Shown: positions 39,172-49,693, numbered from the stretch's first letter. The stretch is 64,000 nt of DNA from Polaromonas sp. (GCF_010365105.1 NZ_JAAFGZ010000012.1:30317-94316), one strand, 5' to 3'. A program made the numbers and translations. The notes: generated by a model from the letters alone, not told the origin.

Positions 39172-39687
39172 TCAGCCTGGGGTCACCACGGCGCAGGCCA
39201 GGCGCGGTCCGGCGTTGCCGGTGGGCTGGGTGGTGTAGTCGTCGGGATCGCGGTGAACGATCAGCCCTCGTCCGATGATGTTGCCGTTGCCGCTGCCGAC
39301 GGAAATGCCGCTGGACTCGAAGCTGAACCGGGCGACACCGCTGGCATCGGCCTTGAGGCTGGGCAGGTCGCCTGCGTGATGGGCCATGGCGGAATGCTGG
39401 CCGTGGGGCTGGCCGGTTGGATTGAAGTGGCCGCCCGCGCTCATGCCGTCGCCGCTGGAGCAGTCGCCTTTTTCATGCAGGTGAAAGCCGTGCTCGGCAT
39501 TCGGCTTGAGCCCGCTGACCATGCCGGAAACCAGCACCTTGTCGCCGCTCTGGGTAAAGGTGACCGAGCCGCTGGCGATGTTGCCGGTGGTACTTTGCAG
39601 CTGGGCCACCGCGCGCGGACCGGTGGTGGTGCTGGCGCAGGCGCCAAGTGCCAGCACGCTGGCCAGCAGGATGAAGGTGCGTGTCAT
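39172..39687 (-). CDS. sodC: Cu-Zn superoxide dismutase, lipoprotein form
   Basis: A 171-residue periplasmic enzyme removing superoxide. It has a lipobox LGAC (residues 14-17), so it is probably membrane anchored. Copper and zinc ligands appear in [29 protein letters not shown] and [13 protein letters not shown], and the ARLAC-like PRLACAVV ends the fold. The ATG follows CGGGGAGATTTC. It sits between pdxH and chaC on the same strand. Confidence 0.95.
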   Translation of the reverse strand: MTRTFILLASVLALGACASTTTGPRAVAQLQSTTGNIASGSVTFTQSGDKVLVSGMVSGLKPNAEHGFHLHEKGDCSSGDGMSAGGHFNPTGQPHGQHSAMAHHAGDLPSLKADASGVARFSFESSGISVGSGNGNIIGRGLIVHRDPDDYTTQPTGNAGPRLACAVVTPG

Positions 39688-39773
39688 GAAATCTCCCCGG
39701 GGTTGTGTTGTTCAAGCTGGAATGCCGGCACGTGTGACGGTTCAAGCTGGCGCCGACGAATGCGCGCTGCCTG

Positions 39774-40382
39774 TCAGTGCCCGGCCAGCTGCAGCAGCCT
39801 GCCAAGCGCCTGGTCTTCAATGCCCAGCGTGCGCAGTTTGTCATAAGTCAGCTGGGCATAGTCGCGCGTCGTGCCGTAACGGCCGCAGGCACTGGAAAAT
39901 ATCTGCCGGTAGTGGTCTTCGGTCAGCACGCCGGTGTGGTTGGGGCTGCGCCGGGACAGTGTGAAGGCCAGTGCCCTGACATCGCCCTGCGCCGTGCGGC
40001 AGCGCAGCCACTTCGGGTCGTAGATGCCGTTGGGCATTTCCCGCGCCCACAGGGCGGGCAGGGCATCGGGCACATGGTTCCTGGGCAGCCGATAGGCCAT
40101 TCCCTTGCAACTGCCGCCCGACAGCAGGCCGAACACCAGGCCCGGCAGCGCAGGCGTGCCGCGGTTGACGCGGCTCCACATTTTCAGTGCGCGGTGGTAG
40201 CCGTGCAAAGTGGCAAAACGCTGTTCGGCCGATTCGAATTCGGGCCGCCAGATCAGCGATGCGTAGCCGAAAACCCACAAGTCGGTCTGGCCGCCCCATT
40301 CCCGGATCGCGGCGTCGAGCATGGCGGCGGGATCACGGGCTTTGTAAGCCAATTCGCAAGGGGCGTTTGCTAGAGTGGTCAC
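39774..40382 (-). CDS. chaC: Glutathione-specific gamma-glutamylcyclotransferase (ChaC family)
   Basis: A 202-residue protein with WVFGYASLIWRPEF (the YGSL-like pocket), GTPALPGLVFGLLSGGSCKGMAYRL and the C-terminal YAQLTYDKLRTLGIED. ChaC enzymes split glutathione into 5-oxoproline and Cys-Gly. The start is GTG at 40382; an internal ATG at 40322 (MLDAAIREWGG) is an alternative that would leave the catalytic core intact. Same strand as sodC, with an 86-bp gap. Confidence 0.9.
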   Translation of the reverse strand: MTTLANAPCELAYKARDPAAMLDAAIREWGGQTDLWVFGYASLIWRPEFESAEQRFATLHGYHRALKMWSRVNRGTPALPGLVFGLLSGGSCKGMAYRLPRNHVPDALPALWAREMPNGIYDPKWLRCRTAQGDVRALAFTLSRRSPNHTGVLTEDHYRQIFSSACGRYGTTRDYAQLTYDKLRTLGIEDQALGRLLQLAGH

Positions 40383-40429
40383 CGCCTCACTTTACAATAT
40401 CGCCAGGTTTTTTTAAAAGGAAGTTTTTC

Positions 40430-40972
40430 ATGGTTTCTCAGAGTGACGACAGCCCGCAACGCGTGGCGCTGTTTCTGGTGTTTGGTTTGATTGCCATCGT
40501 GGTTGCCTCGGTGCTGGTGTTTGCCGTGAAGCATCGCGGCGTTCCGGCCCAGGCTGTAGTCGCCCCGGCTGCCCAGGTGGCTGATGCGTCGGCCATGCCA
40601 GCCGAGCCGTCTGTGACAACGGCCCAGGCGGCTTCCGACGCGGCTAGCGTCAAGGTCGAGCAGGGCATCGTCAAGTTCTACTTTGCTTCGGGCAAGGCCG
40701 ACCTGGCCGCTGGCGCCAGCGAAGCACTGACTGACGTGGTCAAGGGTGCGCAGGCTGGCCGCAAGGTGGCCATTTCAGGCTTTCACGACGCGACCGGCAA
40801 TGCCGACCAAAATGCCGAACTGGCCAAGCAGCGCGCATTGGCCGTGCGCGACGCCCTGACGACGGCGGGCGTGCCTGAAAGCCAGATCGAACTCAAAAAG
40901 CCCGAGCAGATTGAAGGCAGCACGACAGGGAGCGATGCCGAAGCGCGCCGCGTCGAAATCAGCCTCCAGTAA
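40430..40972 (+). CDS. OmpA-family protein with an N-terminal membrane anchor
   Basis: A 180-residue protein with one membrane helix (VALFLVFGLIAIVVASVLVF, about 11-31), an Ala-rich linker and a C-terminal OmpA-like domain (VKFYFASGKADLAAGASEAL, ISGFHDATGNADQNAELAKQRALAVRDAL). The domain normally binds peptidoglycan, so the protein would tether the inner membrane to the wall. The ATG at 40430 follows AAAAGGAAG. It is divergent from chaC and ends at a strong terminator. Confidence 0.9.
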   Translation: MVSQSDDSPQRVALFLVFGLIAIVVASVLVFAVKHRGVPAQAVVAPAAQVADASAMPAEPSVTTAQAASDAASVKVEQGIVKFYFASGKADLAAGASEALTDVVKGAQAGRKVAISGFHDATGNADQNAELAKQRALAVRDALTTAGVPESQIELKKPEQIEGSTTGSDAEARRVEISLQ

Positions 40973-41000
40973 CTTGCACCTTGCCGGCCTTCGCGGCTGG

Positions 41001-41040
41001 AAAAAAATCCGCAGCGCTTTGCGCCCTGCGGATTTTTTTT
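41001..41040 (+). terminator. Rho-independent terminator after the OmpA-family gene
   Basis: AAAAAAATCCGCAG pairs with CTGCGGATTTTTTT across the loop CGCTTTGCGCC, giving a 14-bp stem followed by T residues. Confidence 0.92.
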
Positions 41041-41079
41041 GTCTGCGCCTTGTTTGGTAACCGCAAAGTAACCATTCAG

Positions 41080-41130
41080 GGTAAAAACTACCGCGATATT
41101 AGTTACCATAGATGCCGTAATAAAGTTACA
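41080..41130. promoter_or_regulatory. Two HexR-like palindromes upstream of edd
   Basis: GGTAAAAACTACC (41080-41092) and CGTAATAAAGTTACA (41116-41130) resemble the HexR operator TGTARTWWWAYTACA. HexR is the KDPG-responsive repressor of Entner-Doudoroff genes in many proteobacteria, and the second site is 38 bp before the edd start. Two further GTAACC motifs lie at 41056-41072. No hexR gene is in the window, so the assignment is by motif and context. Confidence 0.5.
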
Positions 41131-41168
41131 TCCCCATGTCCGGGATGGCTAGATTGAAAGGTTTCACC

Positions 41169-43000
<1,832 letters not shown>

Positions 43001-43010
<10 letters not shown>

Positions 43011-43663
43011 CGATGAACATCAGCCAAAAACTCAGCGCCCTGCAGGTGATGCAGGATGCGCCCGTGATTCCGGTCATCGTGCTGAACGATGTCGGTCAGG
43101 CCGTGCTGCTGGCCCGCGCACTGGTGGCCGGCGGCATCCGCATGCTCGAAGTCACCCTGCGCACGCCGCAGGCGCTGGCCTGCATCGAGGCGATTGCCCG
43201 CGATGTGCCTGAAGCGGTGGTTGGCGCGGGCACGGTGCGCAGCGCCGCCGACGCCCAGGCTTGCGCCATGGCCGGCGCGCGCTTTGTGGTGAGTCCGGGC
43301 TACACCCATGCGGTAGGCCAGGCCTGCCGCGATGCCGGATTGCCGCTACTGCCCGGCGTGGCCACCGGCAGCGAAATCATGATGGCGCAATCCGACGGCT
43401 TGACCGAGCTGAAGTTCTTCCCGGCGCTGCAGGCAGGCGGAACGGCCATGCTCAAGGCCTGGAGCGGGCCGTTTGGCGATGTGAAGTTTTGCCCCACAGG
43501 CGGCGTGTCGATGGCCAATGCTGCCGAGTTTCTGGCGTTGCCCAATGTGGCCTGCGTCGGCGGCTCGTGGCTCACGCCGGCCGAGGCGTTGGCGAGCGGT
43601 GACTGGGAACGCGTGACCGAGCTGGCGCGTCAGGCGTGCCTTTTGACACGCCGGGCGGCCTGA
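43001..43663 (+). CDS. eda: KDPG / KHG aldolase
   Basis: A 220-residue class I aldolase that splits KDPG into pyruvate and glyceraldehyde-3-phosphate. [35 protein letters not shown] (catalytic Glu), [11 protein letters not shown] and [12 protein letters not shown] (Schiff-base Lys) are intact. The ATG at 43001 lies inside the last codons of edd behind GAAGGAGCC, so the two genes are translationally coupled. The operon completes the Entner-Doudoroff route. Confidence 0.96.
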
Positions 43664-43809
43664 AGAAAAACTTGCGTTCTGGCCAGCGCAGCTTGGCCGC
43701 TGGTCTTGATGCCCCATCATTCCTGTGTGGCCACGAGAGGCTGACTTACGATCAAATCGCCGATGCCGATTGGCGGCGCATGAGCGCATGAATATTGCTG
43801 TTTTTATTA

Positions 43810-43865
43810 AAAAGCATATTTGCGCATATGGAACGGGCGCTAGTAGCTATCAAAAAAATAGCCGT
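43810..43865 (-). repeat. Dispersed repeat copy, minus orientation
   Basis: On the minus strand GGCTATTTTTTTGATAGC forms the hairpin, followed by TACTAGCGCCCGTTCC and ATATGCGCAAATATGC. It lies between convergent eda and sorB. The rest of 43664-43911 shows no gene. Confidence 0.85.
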
Positions 43866-43911
43866 CAGCGCCCGTGTAAGTTCCGTTGATGCGAAGTTTG
43901 CCGGCTTGGGC

Positions 43912-44289
43912 CTACTTCTCCCCGCCCGATGCCCTGGACACGTAATACGCCAGCGCGTCGATTTGGGCTTCAGTCAGGCTTGCCTTGTACGACGGCATGG
44001 CGCCCAGGCCATCGTGCAGTGCCTTGTTCACCCGCGCAGCGTTGGGCTTGAGTTCGTCGAACACCGGCCCGACGGCGCCCTCGCTGCCGGCATCTTTCAG
44101 CGTGTGGCACAGGGCGCAGGCTGGAACGGCACCGGCGGTGAACAGCTTTTTCCCCATGGCCATCTTGTCGGCGTCTTCAGCGGCGCTGGCAGGCAGGCCG
44201 ACCAGTGCGGCTGCCAGCAGCAGGCCTTGCGACAGCAACAGGCGCGCGGGCCGCGCCGGAAATGTTGAAAGCAGGGCAGAGGGCTTCAT
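43912..44289 (-). CDS. sorB: Monoheme cytochrome c subunit of sulfite dehydrogenase (SorB-like)
   Basis: A 125-residue periplasmic cytochrome c with a signal peptide (LLLAAALVGLPASA), heme motif CALCH (Cys58-His62) and a distal Met in GLGAMPSY. It follows the molybdoenzyme gene by 50 bp on the same strand, the arrangement of sorA-sorB, and would take electrons from SorA. The ATG at 44289 has GAGGCG upstream. Confidence 0.88.
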   Translation of the reverse strand: MKPSALLSTFPARPARLLLSQGLLLAAALVGLPASAAEDADKMAMGKKLFTAGAVPACALCHTLKDAGSEGAVGPVFDELKPNAARVNKALHDGLGAMPSYKASLTEAQIDALAYYVSRASGGEK

Positions 44290-44339
44290 GGAATCGCCTC
44301 GCCTGAAAAGTTTGAAAAACAGGGGCATTTTGAAAAGCA

Positions 44340-45557
44340 TCACGCCACGTTCACCTTCACGGCATGGTCGAGCCAGCTGGCGTTGTTGTAGCCGCTGACG
44401 TTTTCGCCGCGTGTCTCGGGCTGCACGTTGCCGGCCATGTCGGTGGCGCGGCTGGTGACGACGTAGTTGCCGCGTGCAAAGTGCGCGGGCAGCACGAACT
44501 GGCGCCAGGCGTATTTGCCCAGGTCGGGGCCGACCAGGCGCGCCTGCTCCCAGGTCTTGCCGCCGTCAATCGACACTTCCACGCCCTTGACGGCATGCAT
44601 GCCGCCAAAAGCCACACCGTTGATCTGCATCCAGCCTTCGCGTTGGGTGCCGTCGTCGGGGCTGGGCGAATTGACCCAGGACTTGACCGACATTTCCTGC
44701 ACCGACGGCTGGCTCGGATCGGGCTTGGCGCCGGGGGGTGTGAGGCGATAGCCGTGCGCCATGATCCGGGCATCGCTTTCCTGGGCAGTGAAGGCCAGTT
44801 GCTTGACGTACTTGATGCTGTTCACGCCGGTAAAACCCGGAACGATCAGGCGCAACGGGCCGCCATGGGCCAGCGGAATCGGCTCGCCGTTCATCTCCCA
44901 GGCCAGCAGCGCGTCCTGCATGGCGGCAGCGGGCACCGAGCGCTCGACGATGATGCTTTTCGGGTCCAATCCGGCAGGCAGCTTCTCGCCACCCGTGCTG
45001 GTCATGTAGTTCATGCCCGGGCTGACGCCGCCCAGCGCCTGGACCACCGCGCGTACGGGCACACCGCTCCAGACCACGCAGCCGGCCGCGCCCACTTTCC
45101 AGCCGGTACCGCTGGGCTTGGAGGGGAAAAAGCCCCGTCCGTTGCCCGAGCATTGCAGCACCATGGCCACGGTCTCCAGGCCCATGGTCTTGAGGTCGCC
45201 GACGGTGAGTGTGCGCGGACGCTGCACGCCGCCGAGTGTCAGCACCCAGGCGTCGCGGTCGGCGACGATGGAGGCGTCAGGCGTGGGCAGGTTGTTGCGC
45301 AGGTAGAGTTGATCGGACGGCGTGATGACACTGGTGCCGAAGGCGCTGCGCCTGGTTTCGATGGTGGTGCCGCTGTGAACGATGACGCTGTCAAGGTTTT
45401 TCCAGTCAAGGCCGGCAGGCAGCGGCTTGGCGGCAGCGGGAGCGGCCGCCTGCGCCATGGCGCCATGGCTCCACGAGGCGAGGCCGGCAGCTGCCAGCGC
45501 GGTGGCGCTGCGGGTCAGCAGGCGGCGGCGGGGCAAAGAGTTGGGGGTATCCATCAT
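44340..45557 (-). CDS. sorA: Sulfite dehydrogenase, molybdopterin subunit (SorA-like)
   Basis: A 405-residue sulfite oxidase-family enzyme oxidising sulfite to sulfate in the periplasm. A Tat-type start (RRRLLTRSATALAAAGL), the Mo-ligating Cys in VLQCSGNGRGFF (Cys136), WKVGAAGCVVWSGVPV and the C-terminal dimerisation domain (VEVSIDGGKTWEQARL, YVVTSRATDMAGNVQP) are present. The ATG at 45557 has CGGAG six bases upstream; a second ATG follows immediately. The upstream genes encode an ECF sigma factor and a probable anti-sigma factor, which suggests sulfite- or redox-induced expression. Confidence 0.92.
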   Translation of the reverse strand: MMDTPNSLPRRRLLTRSATALAAAGLASWSHGAMAQAAAPAAAKPLPAGLDWKNLDSVIVHSGTTIETRRSAFGTSVITPSDQLYLRNNLPTPDASIVADRDAWVLTLGGVQRPRTLTVGDLKTMGLETVAMVLQCSGNGRGFFPSKPSGTGWKVGAAGCVVWSGVPVRAVVQALGGVSPGMNYMTSTGGEKLPAGLDPKSIIVERSVPAAAMQDALLAWEMNGEPIPLAHGGPLRLIVPGFTGVNSIKYVKQLAFTAQESDARIMAHGYRLTPPGAKPDPSQPSVQEMSVKSWVNSPSPDDGTQREGWMQINGVAFGGMHAVKGVEVSIDGGKTWEQARLVGPDLGKYAWRQFVLPAHFARGNYVVTSRATDMAGNVQPETRGENVSGYNNASWLDHAVKVNVA

Positions 45558-45601
45558 GCGTATCTCCGTAGGTTATTGAAAAGCATCGAAAAGAAAACAG
45601 G

Positions 45602-46225
45602 TTACTGAAAAACTGAAGGGTCTGCCGGACCGCGCACGTTGGCACCCTGATTCGCCGGCTTGCCGAAATGGTGGTTGGCCGCAGCAAGCGCCTTTTTTTT
45701 CTGCGCCACCAGCACCAGCGGCCGGCCCTGGGGCGAGTCGATAACCTGCCAGTACATGTCGTTCCACCAGCCGTTGCCAGCCTTGAGCGCCACCGGCTGG
45801 TCAAATGCAAACACCGTGACCATGCCGCCTTTTTCAATGAAGGTGGTCAGGTGGTAGGCCAGGCGGCCGTCGATGTCGCAGGGCCGCATCAACTGCGGAT
45901 AGCCCGGAACCGGCTGCTGCTGGCTCAAGCCCAGGTGCGCCAGCAACTGGCTGCTTTGCATGAAGCTGCCGCGCAGCGTGCGTTCGTAATATTCGTGCTC
46001 GATGGCGCCGCGCACCAGCGCAGGCGGGCGCATGGCGAACACCGCACCGGTGCCAGTCGCCGCCAGCAGCGTCGCGACCAGGCCACGCTGAAAGGCGCGC
46101 CGCGACAGCAGTGGCGTGTGCCTGAAGAGATGCGCCGGGGGCTGGCCAGGGTCAAACGCCAGCGCCATCTCGGCGCGAACGCGCAGGTCAAAGGCGCTGT
46201 CGGGTGGAAGCTCAAAGTCCGTCAT
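45602..46225 (-). CDS. Probable membrane anti-sigma factor
   Basis: A 207-residue protein. Its N-terminal 40 residues are cytosolic and acidic (MTDFELPPDSAFDLRVRAEM), one membrane helix lies at about 45-66 (GLVATLLAATGTGAVFA), and the rest is a periplasmic domain with MRPCDIDGRLAYHLTTF and WWNDMYWQVIDSP. Its ATG directly abuts the sigma-factor stop, so the genes are co-translated. Size, topology and position all fit an anti-sigma factor, but there is no recognisable zinc-binding (ZAS) motif. The periplasmic part may be the sensor. Confidence 0.8.
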   Translation of the reverse strand: MTDFELPPDSAFDLRVRAEMALAFDPGQPPAHLFRHTPLLSRRAFQRGLVATLLAATGTGAVFAMRPPALVRGAIEHEYYERTLRGSFMQSSQLLAHLGLSQQQPVPGYPQLMRPCDIDGRLAYHLTTFIEKGGMVTVFAFDQPVALKAGNGWWNDMYWQVIDSPQGRPLVLVAQKKKALAAANHHFGKPANQGANVRGPADPSVFQ

Positions 46226-46783
46226 TCAAACCTTTCTGAACAGGCGCACGCTGGAAGCCGGTGCGGCGGCTGTGAGCGGCGCAGTCGTGCGGGCATGCCC
46301 ATCAAGCACTGCCCTCAGCGCCTCACGGGCGCGCGACAGGCGTGACAGCACGGTGCCCGGCGCAATGTCCAGCGCCTCGGCCATTTGCGCCGTCGGCATG
46401 TCATCAAAGTAAAACAGCACCAGCACCTCGCGGTGAATCGGGGCGATGCGGCCCAGAGCCTGCACCACGTCAAGCTGGTTGTCCAGGCGCTCTGCGCTGG
46501 CGTGCGGCTCGGCGGCATCGAACTCGCCATAGTCTTCATCCAGTCGCTGCGGGCCCGGCACCACATGGCGCAGCACATGCCGGCGCATGATGCGAAACAG
46601 CCAGGCGCGCGCCAGTTCGGGCTGGCGCAGCTGGCTTCGGTATTGCCAGGCGCTGGTAAAGCAGTCCTGCACCACGTCCTCGGCAATGGCACGCGAGCCC
46701 GTCAGGCCCCAGGCGCTGCGCAGCAAAAAGCGGTAGTGCTCGCGCACCCATTGGTTGTACCGGGACTCGGCCGTCTGGATCAT
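46226..46783 (-). CDS. ECF-family RNA polymerase sigma factor
   Basis: A 185-residue group 4 sigma factor. Region 2 (HYRFLLRSAWGLTGSRAIAEDVVQDCFTSAW cut as LLRSAWGLTGSRAIAEDVVQ) and region 4 (IAPIHREVLVLFYFDDMPTAQMAEAL cut as IHREVLVLFYFDDM, then IAPGTVLSRLSRAREALR) are clear. It starts 27 bp behind the LysR gene and adjoins the anti-sigma gene. Together with sorA-sorB downstream it probably forms a self-regulated operon. Confidence 0.92.
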   Translation of the reverse strand: MIQTAESRYNQWVREHYRFLLRSAWGLTGSRAIAEDVVQDCFTSAWQYRSQLRQPELARAWLFRIMRRHVLRHVVPGPQRLDEDYGEFDAAEPHASAERLDNQLDVVQALGRIAPIHREVLVLFYFDDMPTAQMAEALDIAPGTVLSRLSRAREALRAVLDGHARTTAPLTAAAPASSVRLFRKV

Positions 46784-46810
46784 GTGTACAAGAGCGCAGC
46801 GAAGGACGCT

Positions 46811-47806
46811 TTATTCCCTTGATTTCAATTCGTTTGATCGGGGTTTACCCGTGGGCGTGTCGGGACCGGCGGGCTGCAAAGCCTGTGCTTGCGCCATGAA
46901 GGCTTGCAGCGCGGCCGTTGGCTGCTTGTCGCGGTGTACCACCAGGTAGCACTGCCGAAGCATGCGCGGCAGCGTGGTGCGGACCTGGCTCAGCCGCCCG
47001 GCGGCCATCAGATCGCGCACCACCGACTGCGACAGGCAGGCCGCGCCCAGGCCTTCGGCGGCGGCATGCTTGATGGCCTCGGAGCTGCCCAGCTCGATGC
47101 TGCGACGGTAAGAGTGCAGGTGGGGCAGCAGCAGCTGGTCGGTGACCTCGCGCGTGCCCGAGCCGGCCTCGCGCAGCAGCCACAGGGTATCGCGCAGCGC
47201 CTTGAGCGGCACGCGGGCGTTTTCGCCTCTGCCGGCACCCTGAACGCGCCCGACGAGTTCGCTGCCCGGACTGGCCACAATCACCAGTTCGTCCTGCAGC
47301 CAGGGCGTGACCGCCAGCGACGCCTGGTTGCTCGGCCCTTCGATCAGGCCAATGTCCAGCTCGAAGGCGGCCACCGCATCGCAGATGGCCTCGGTGTTGC
47401 CAATGCTGATGCGCGAGCGCCAGGCGGTGGCGCTGTCGGCCTGGCTGGCTGCCAGGAACTGCCCGAGCAGGGCCGGCAGGACATAGTTGCCAAGGGTGGT
47501 GCTGGCGCCTATGCGCAGCGACTGCGTTTGTGCGCTGGCATCGCGCGCCATGTGCTCGATGTCGGCCGCGCCGTCAAGCAGCGCCAGCGCGCGCGGCAGC
47601 AGGGCGCGGCCGTTGTCATTGAGCAGCAAACGCTTGCCGGCGCGGTCGAACAGCCGCAGCGACAGCAGGCGCTCCAGCTCGTTGACCGCCGAGCTGGTGG
47701 CCGACTGCGACAGCGCAATATCGGCGCTGGCCGCCGTGGTGCTGCCGCTGCGCGCCACCGCGGCAAAAATCTGCAACTGGCGCAGGGTAAGTCGCAAGAC
47801 ATCCAT
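46811..47806 (-). CDS. LysR-family transcriptional regulator (YeiE/CysB-like position)
   Basis: A 331-residue regulator with an N-terminal winged helix (LTLRQLQIFAAVARSGSTTA, LSQSATSSAVNELERLLSLRL) and a periplasmic-binding-like effector domain (RIGASTTLGNYVLP, SEAIKHAAAEGLGAACLSQ). The divergent yeiH gene is the classic partner of E. coli YeiE, an activator linked to sulfite in enterobacteria. The effector is inferred from context. The sigma factor gene follows in the same direction. Confidence 0.88.
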   Translation of the reverse strand: MDVLRLTLRQLQIFAAVARSGSTTAASADIALSQSATSSAVNELERLLSLRLFDRAGKRLLLNDNGRALLPRALALLDGAADIEHMARDASAQTQSLRIGASTTLGNYVLPALLGQFLAASQADSATAWRSRISIGNTEAICDAVAAFELDIGLIEGPSNQASLAVTPWLQDELVIVASPGSELVGRVQGAGRGENARVPLKALRDTLWLLREAGSGTREVTDQLLLPHLHSYRRSIELGSSEAIKHAAAEGLGAACLSQSVVRDLMAAGRLSQVRTTLPRMLRQCYLVVHRDKQPTAALQAFMAQAQALQPAGPDTPTGKPRSNELKSRE

Positions 47807-47942
47807 TTCAAAACCTTTTGACTATTTTTGATAGCGATTGAATAGGTGAATCTTACTGAAACTAGCCGTTGGACGGGTTGCCTGAATTTTCCTAAAGTTG
47901 GATTGAACCTTATTTGATTCCCGCTTTTGAGAGGAAAACGCC

Positions 47943-49097
47943 ATGAGCACCCCCGGCAACCACCTGTCCAGCCTGGCCAGCCCAGCCCGCCACCATGTCC
48001 CATCAACCCCCGCACCATCATGGTTGCGGCGCATGCTGCCCGGCCTGGCGCTCAGTGCGGCGCTGGCGGCTGCTGCCGTGTCGCTGGGCCGCATCGGCTG
48101 GCTGCAGGACCATGGCCTGAGCGCCCTGACGCTGGCCATCGTGCTCGGCATGCTGGTGGGCAACACGGTTTACCCGCGTTTTGCCACCGTCAGCGGGCCG
48201 GGAGTCAATTTTTCCAAGCAGACCCTGTTGCGCCTGGGCGTGGTGCTGTATGGCCTGCGCCTGACAGTGCAGGACGTTGGCCAGGTCGGGCTGGCCGGCG
48301 TGGCGATTGATGCGCTGGTGCTGGGCTCGACCTTTGCGCTGGCCTGCTGGGTCGGCACGCGCTGGCTGGGCATGGACCGCAAGACCGTCATGCTGATTGG
48401 CGCAGGCAGCTCGATTTGTGGCGCGGCGGCGGTGATGGCGGCCGAGCCGGTGGTCAAGGGCCGCGCCGAGCAGGTCACGGTGGCCGTGGCCACGGTGGTG
48501 ATGTTTGGCACGCTGTCGATCTTTTTGTACCCCATGCTGTTCGAACTGAACCAGCACTTCCATTTCATTGGCGGCGGCACGCAGGGCTTTGGCATCTACG
48601 TCGGCTCGACCATCCACGAGGTGGCGCAGGTGGTGGCCGCCGCACGTTCGATTGGCACCGAGGCAGCCGACACGGCAGTGATTGCCAAGATGGTGCGGGT
48701 GATGATGCTGGCGCCGTTCCTGATCATGCTGTCGGCCTGGCTGGCGCGCGACGAGGCGCGTTCGTCCGCCAGGCCAGGCGATGCCGGCGCCGCCCCGCAC
48801 ACGTCAGCCAAGCAGCCAAAGACCAGGCTGGCCATTCCCGGTTTTGCCATTGGTTTTGTCGCCGTCGTGCTGTTCAACTCGCTGCACCTGCTGCCCGCCA
48901 AAGTGCTGCCCGTGATGACCGATATCGACACCGCGCTGCTGGCCATGGCGATGGCCGCGCTGGGTTTGTCCACCCACCTGTCGGCGATTCGCAAGGCCGG
49001 CTTCAAGCCGATGCTGCTGGCGCTGATCCTGTTTGCCTGGCTGGTGATTGGCGGTGCGCTCATCAACCACTGGGTACCGGCGCTGCTTGCCAGTTGA
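47943..49097 (+). CDS. yeiH: YeiH-family putative sulfate/sulfite exporter
   Basis: A 384-residue inner-membrane protein with about 10 helices. LAIVLGMLVGNTVYPRF, GVNFSKQTLLRLGVVLYGLRLT, MLIGAGSSICGAAAVMA and GIYVGSTIHEVAQVVAAARSI are YeiH (PSE family) signatures. The family is thought to export sulfate-like anions. The ATG at 47943 follows TTGAGAGGAAAACGCC. It is divergent from the LysR gene, with 136 bp shared for regulation. Confidence 0.9.
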   Translation: MSTPGNHLSSLASPARHHVPSTPAPSWLRRMLPGLALSAALAAAAVSLGRIGWLQDHGLSALTLAIVLGMLVGNTVYPRFATVSGPGVNFSKQTLLRLGVVLYGLRLTVQDVGQVGLAGVAIDALVLGSTFALACWVGTRWLGMDRKTVMLIGAGSSICGAAAVMAAEPVVKGRAEQVTVAVATVVMFGTLSIFLYPMLFELNQHFHFIGGGTQGFGIYVGSTIHEVAQVVAAARSIGTEAADTAVIAKMVRVMMLAPFLIMLSAWLARDEARSSARPGDAGAAPHTSAKQPKTRLAIPGFAIGFVAVVLFNSLHLLPAKVLPVMTDIDTALLAMAMAALGLSTHLSAIRKAGFKPMLLALILFAWLVIGGALINHWVPALLAS

Positions 49098-49128
49098 GTG
49101 GTTGAATTCGCCAAGGGGCTGAATCAAG

Positions 49129-49188
49129 CATGAAAAAGGCTGTTTGCGCAGGTGGTTCGGTCGCTGACAGCTATTTAAAAAATAGCAA
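49129..49188 (-). repeat. Dispersed repeat copy, minus orientation
   Basis: On the minus strand GCTATTTTTTAAATAGC hairpin, then CACCTGCGCAAACAGCCTTT. It lies between yeiH and the convergent gloA. Confidence 0.9.
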
Positions 49189-49221
49189 CGGTATTGACCG
49201 TTGCCTCAGCGCCCGAACAAT

Positions 49222-49632
49222 TCAGCGCAGGCCGCCGCCGCTGGCGCCCTCGACGCGCTGGATCAGTTCAATCTTGTAGCCGTCCGGGTCTGTGACAAAG
49301 GCAATCACCGTGCTGCCGCCCTTGACCGGGCCGGCTTCACGCGTGACGTTGCCCCCGGCGGCCTTGATTTTTTCGCAGGCGGCATGGGCGTCGGGAACGC
49401 CCAGCGCAATGTGGCCGTAAGCCGTGCCCATTTCGTAGACTTCGGTACCCCAGTTGTAGGTCAGCTCGATTTCGGCCTGCGCCGGATTGCCCTCGTAACC
49501 GACGAAGGCCAGACTGTATTGATAGTCCGGATTTTCCGACTGGCGCAGCAACTGCATGCCCAGAACCTGGGTGTAAAAATCAATCGAGCGCTGAAGGTTG
49601 CCAACGCGGAGCATGGTGTGGAGTAGTCGCAT
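49222..49632 (-). CDS. gloA: Lactoylglutathione lyase (glyoxalase I)
   Basis: A 136-residue VOC-fold metalloenzyme turning the methylglyoxal-glutathione adduct into S-lactoylglutathione. [20 protein letters not shown] (His ligand), [10 protein letters not shown] (Glu), YGHIALGV (His) and [11 protein letters not shown] (Glu) hold the metal ligands. The ATG at 49632 is used; a TTG just before it is not needed. It is useful beside an Entner-Doudoroff-based metabolism that generates triose phosphates. Confidence 0.95.
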   Translation of the reverse strand: MRLLHTMLRVGNLQRSIDFYTQVLGMQLLRQSENPDYQYSLAFVGYEGNPAQAEIELTYNWGTEVYEMGTAYGHIALGVPDAHAACEKIKAAGGNVTREAGPVKGGSTVIAFVTDPDGYKIELIQRVEGASGGGLR

Positions 49633-49693
49633 CAACGGATTATGGCGTTGGCGCGAGAAGTTTGCAGGCTGTGCTGGCGCACCGGATGCTGCT

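Noticed and set aside
43795..44268. Plus-strand open frame opposite sorB
   Set aside because: Starts in a repeat copy and is antisense to a cytochrome with a clear CALCH motif and signal peptide.
47807..47942. A specific LysR operator (T-n11-A) between the LysR gene and yeiH
   Set aside because: Several weak T-n11-A candidates exist in this AT-richer gap and none stands out, so no site was called.
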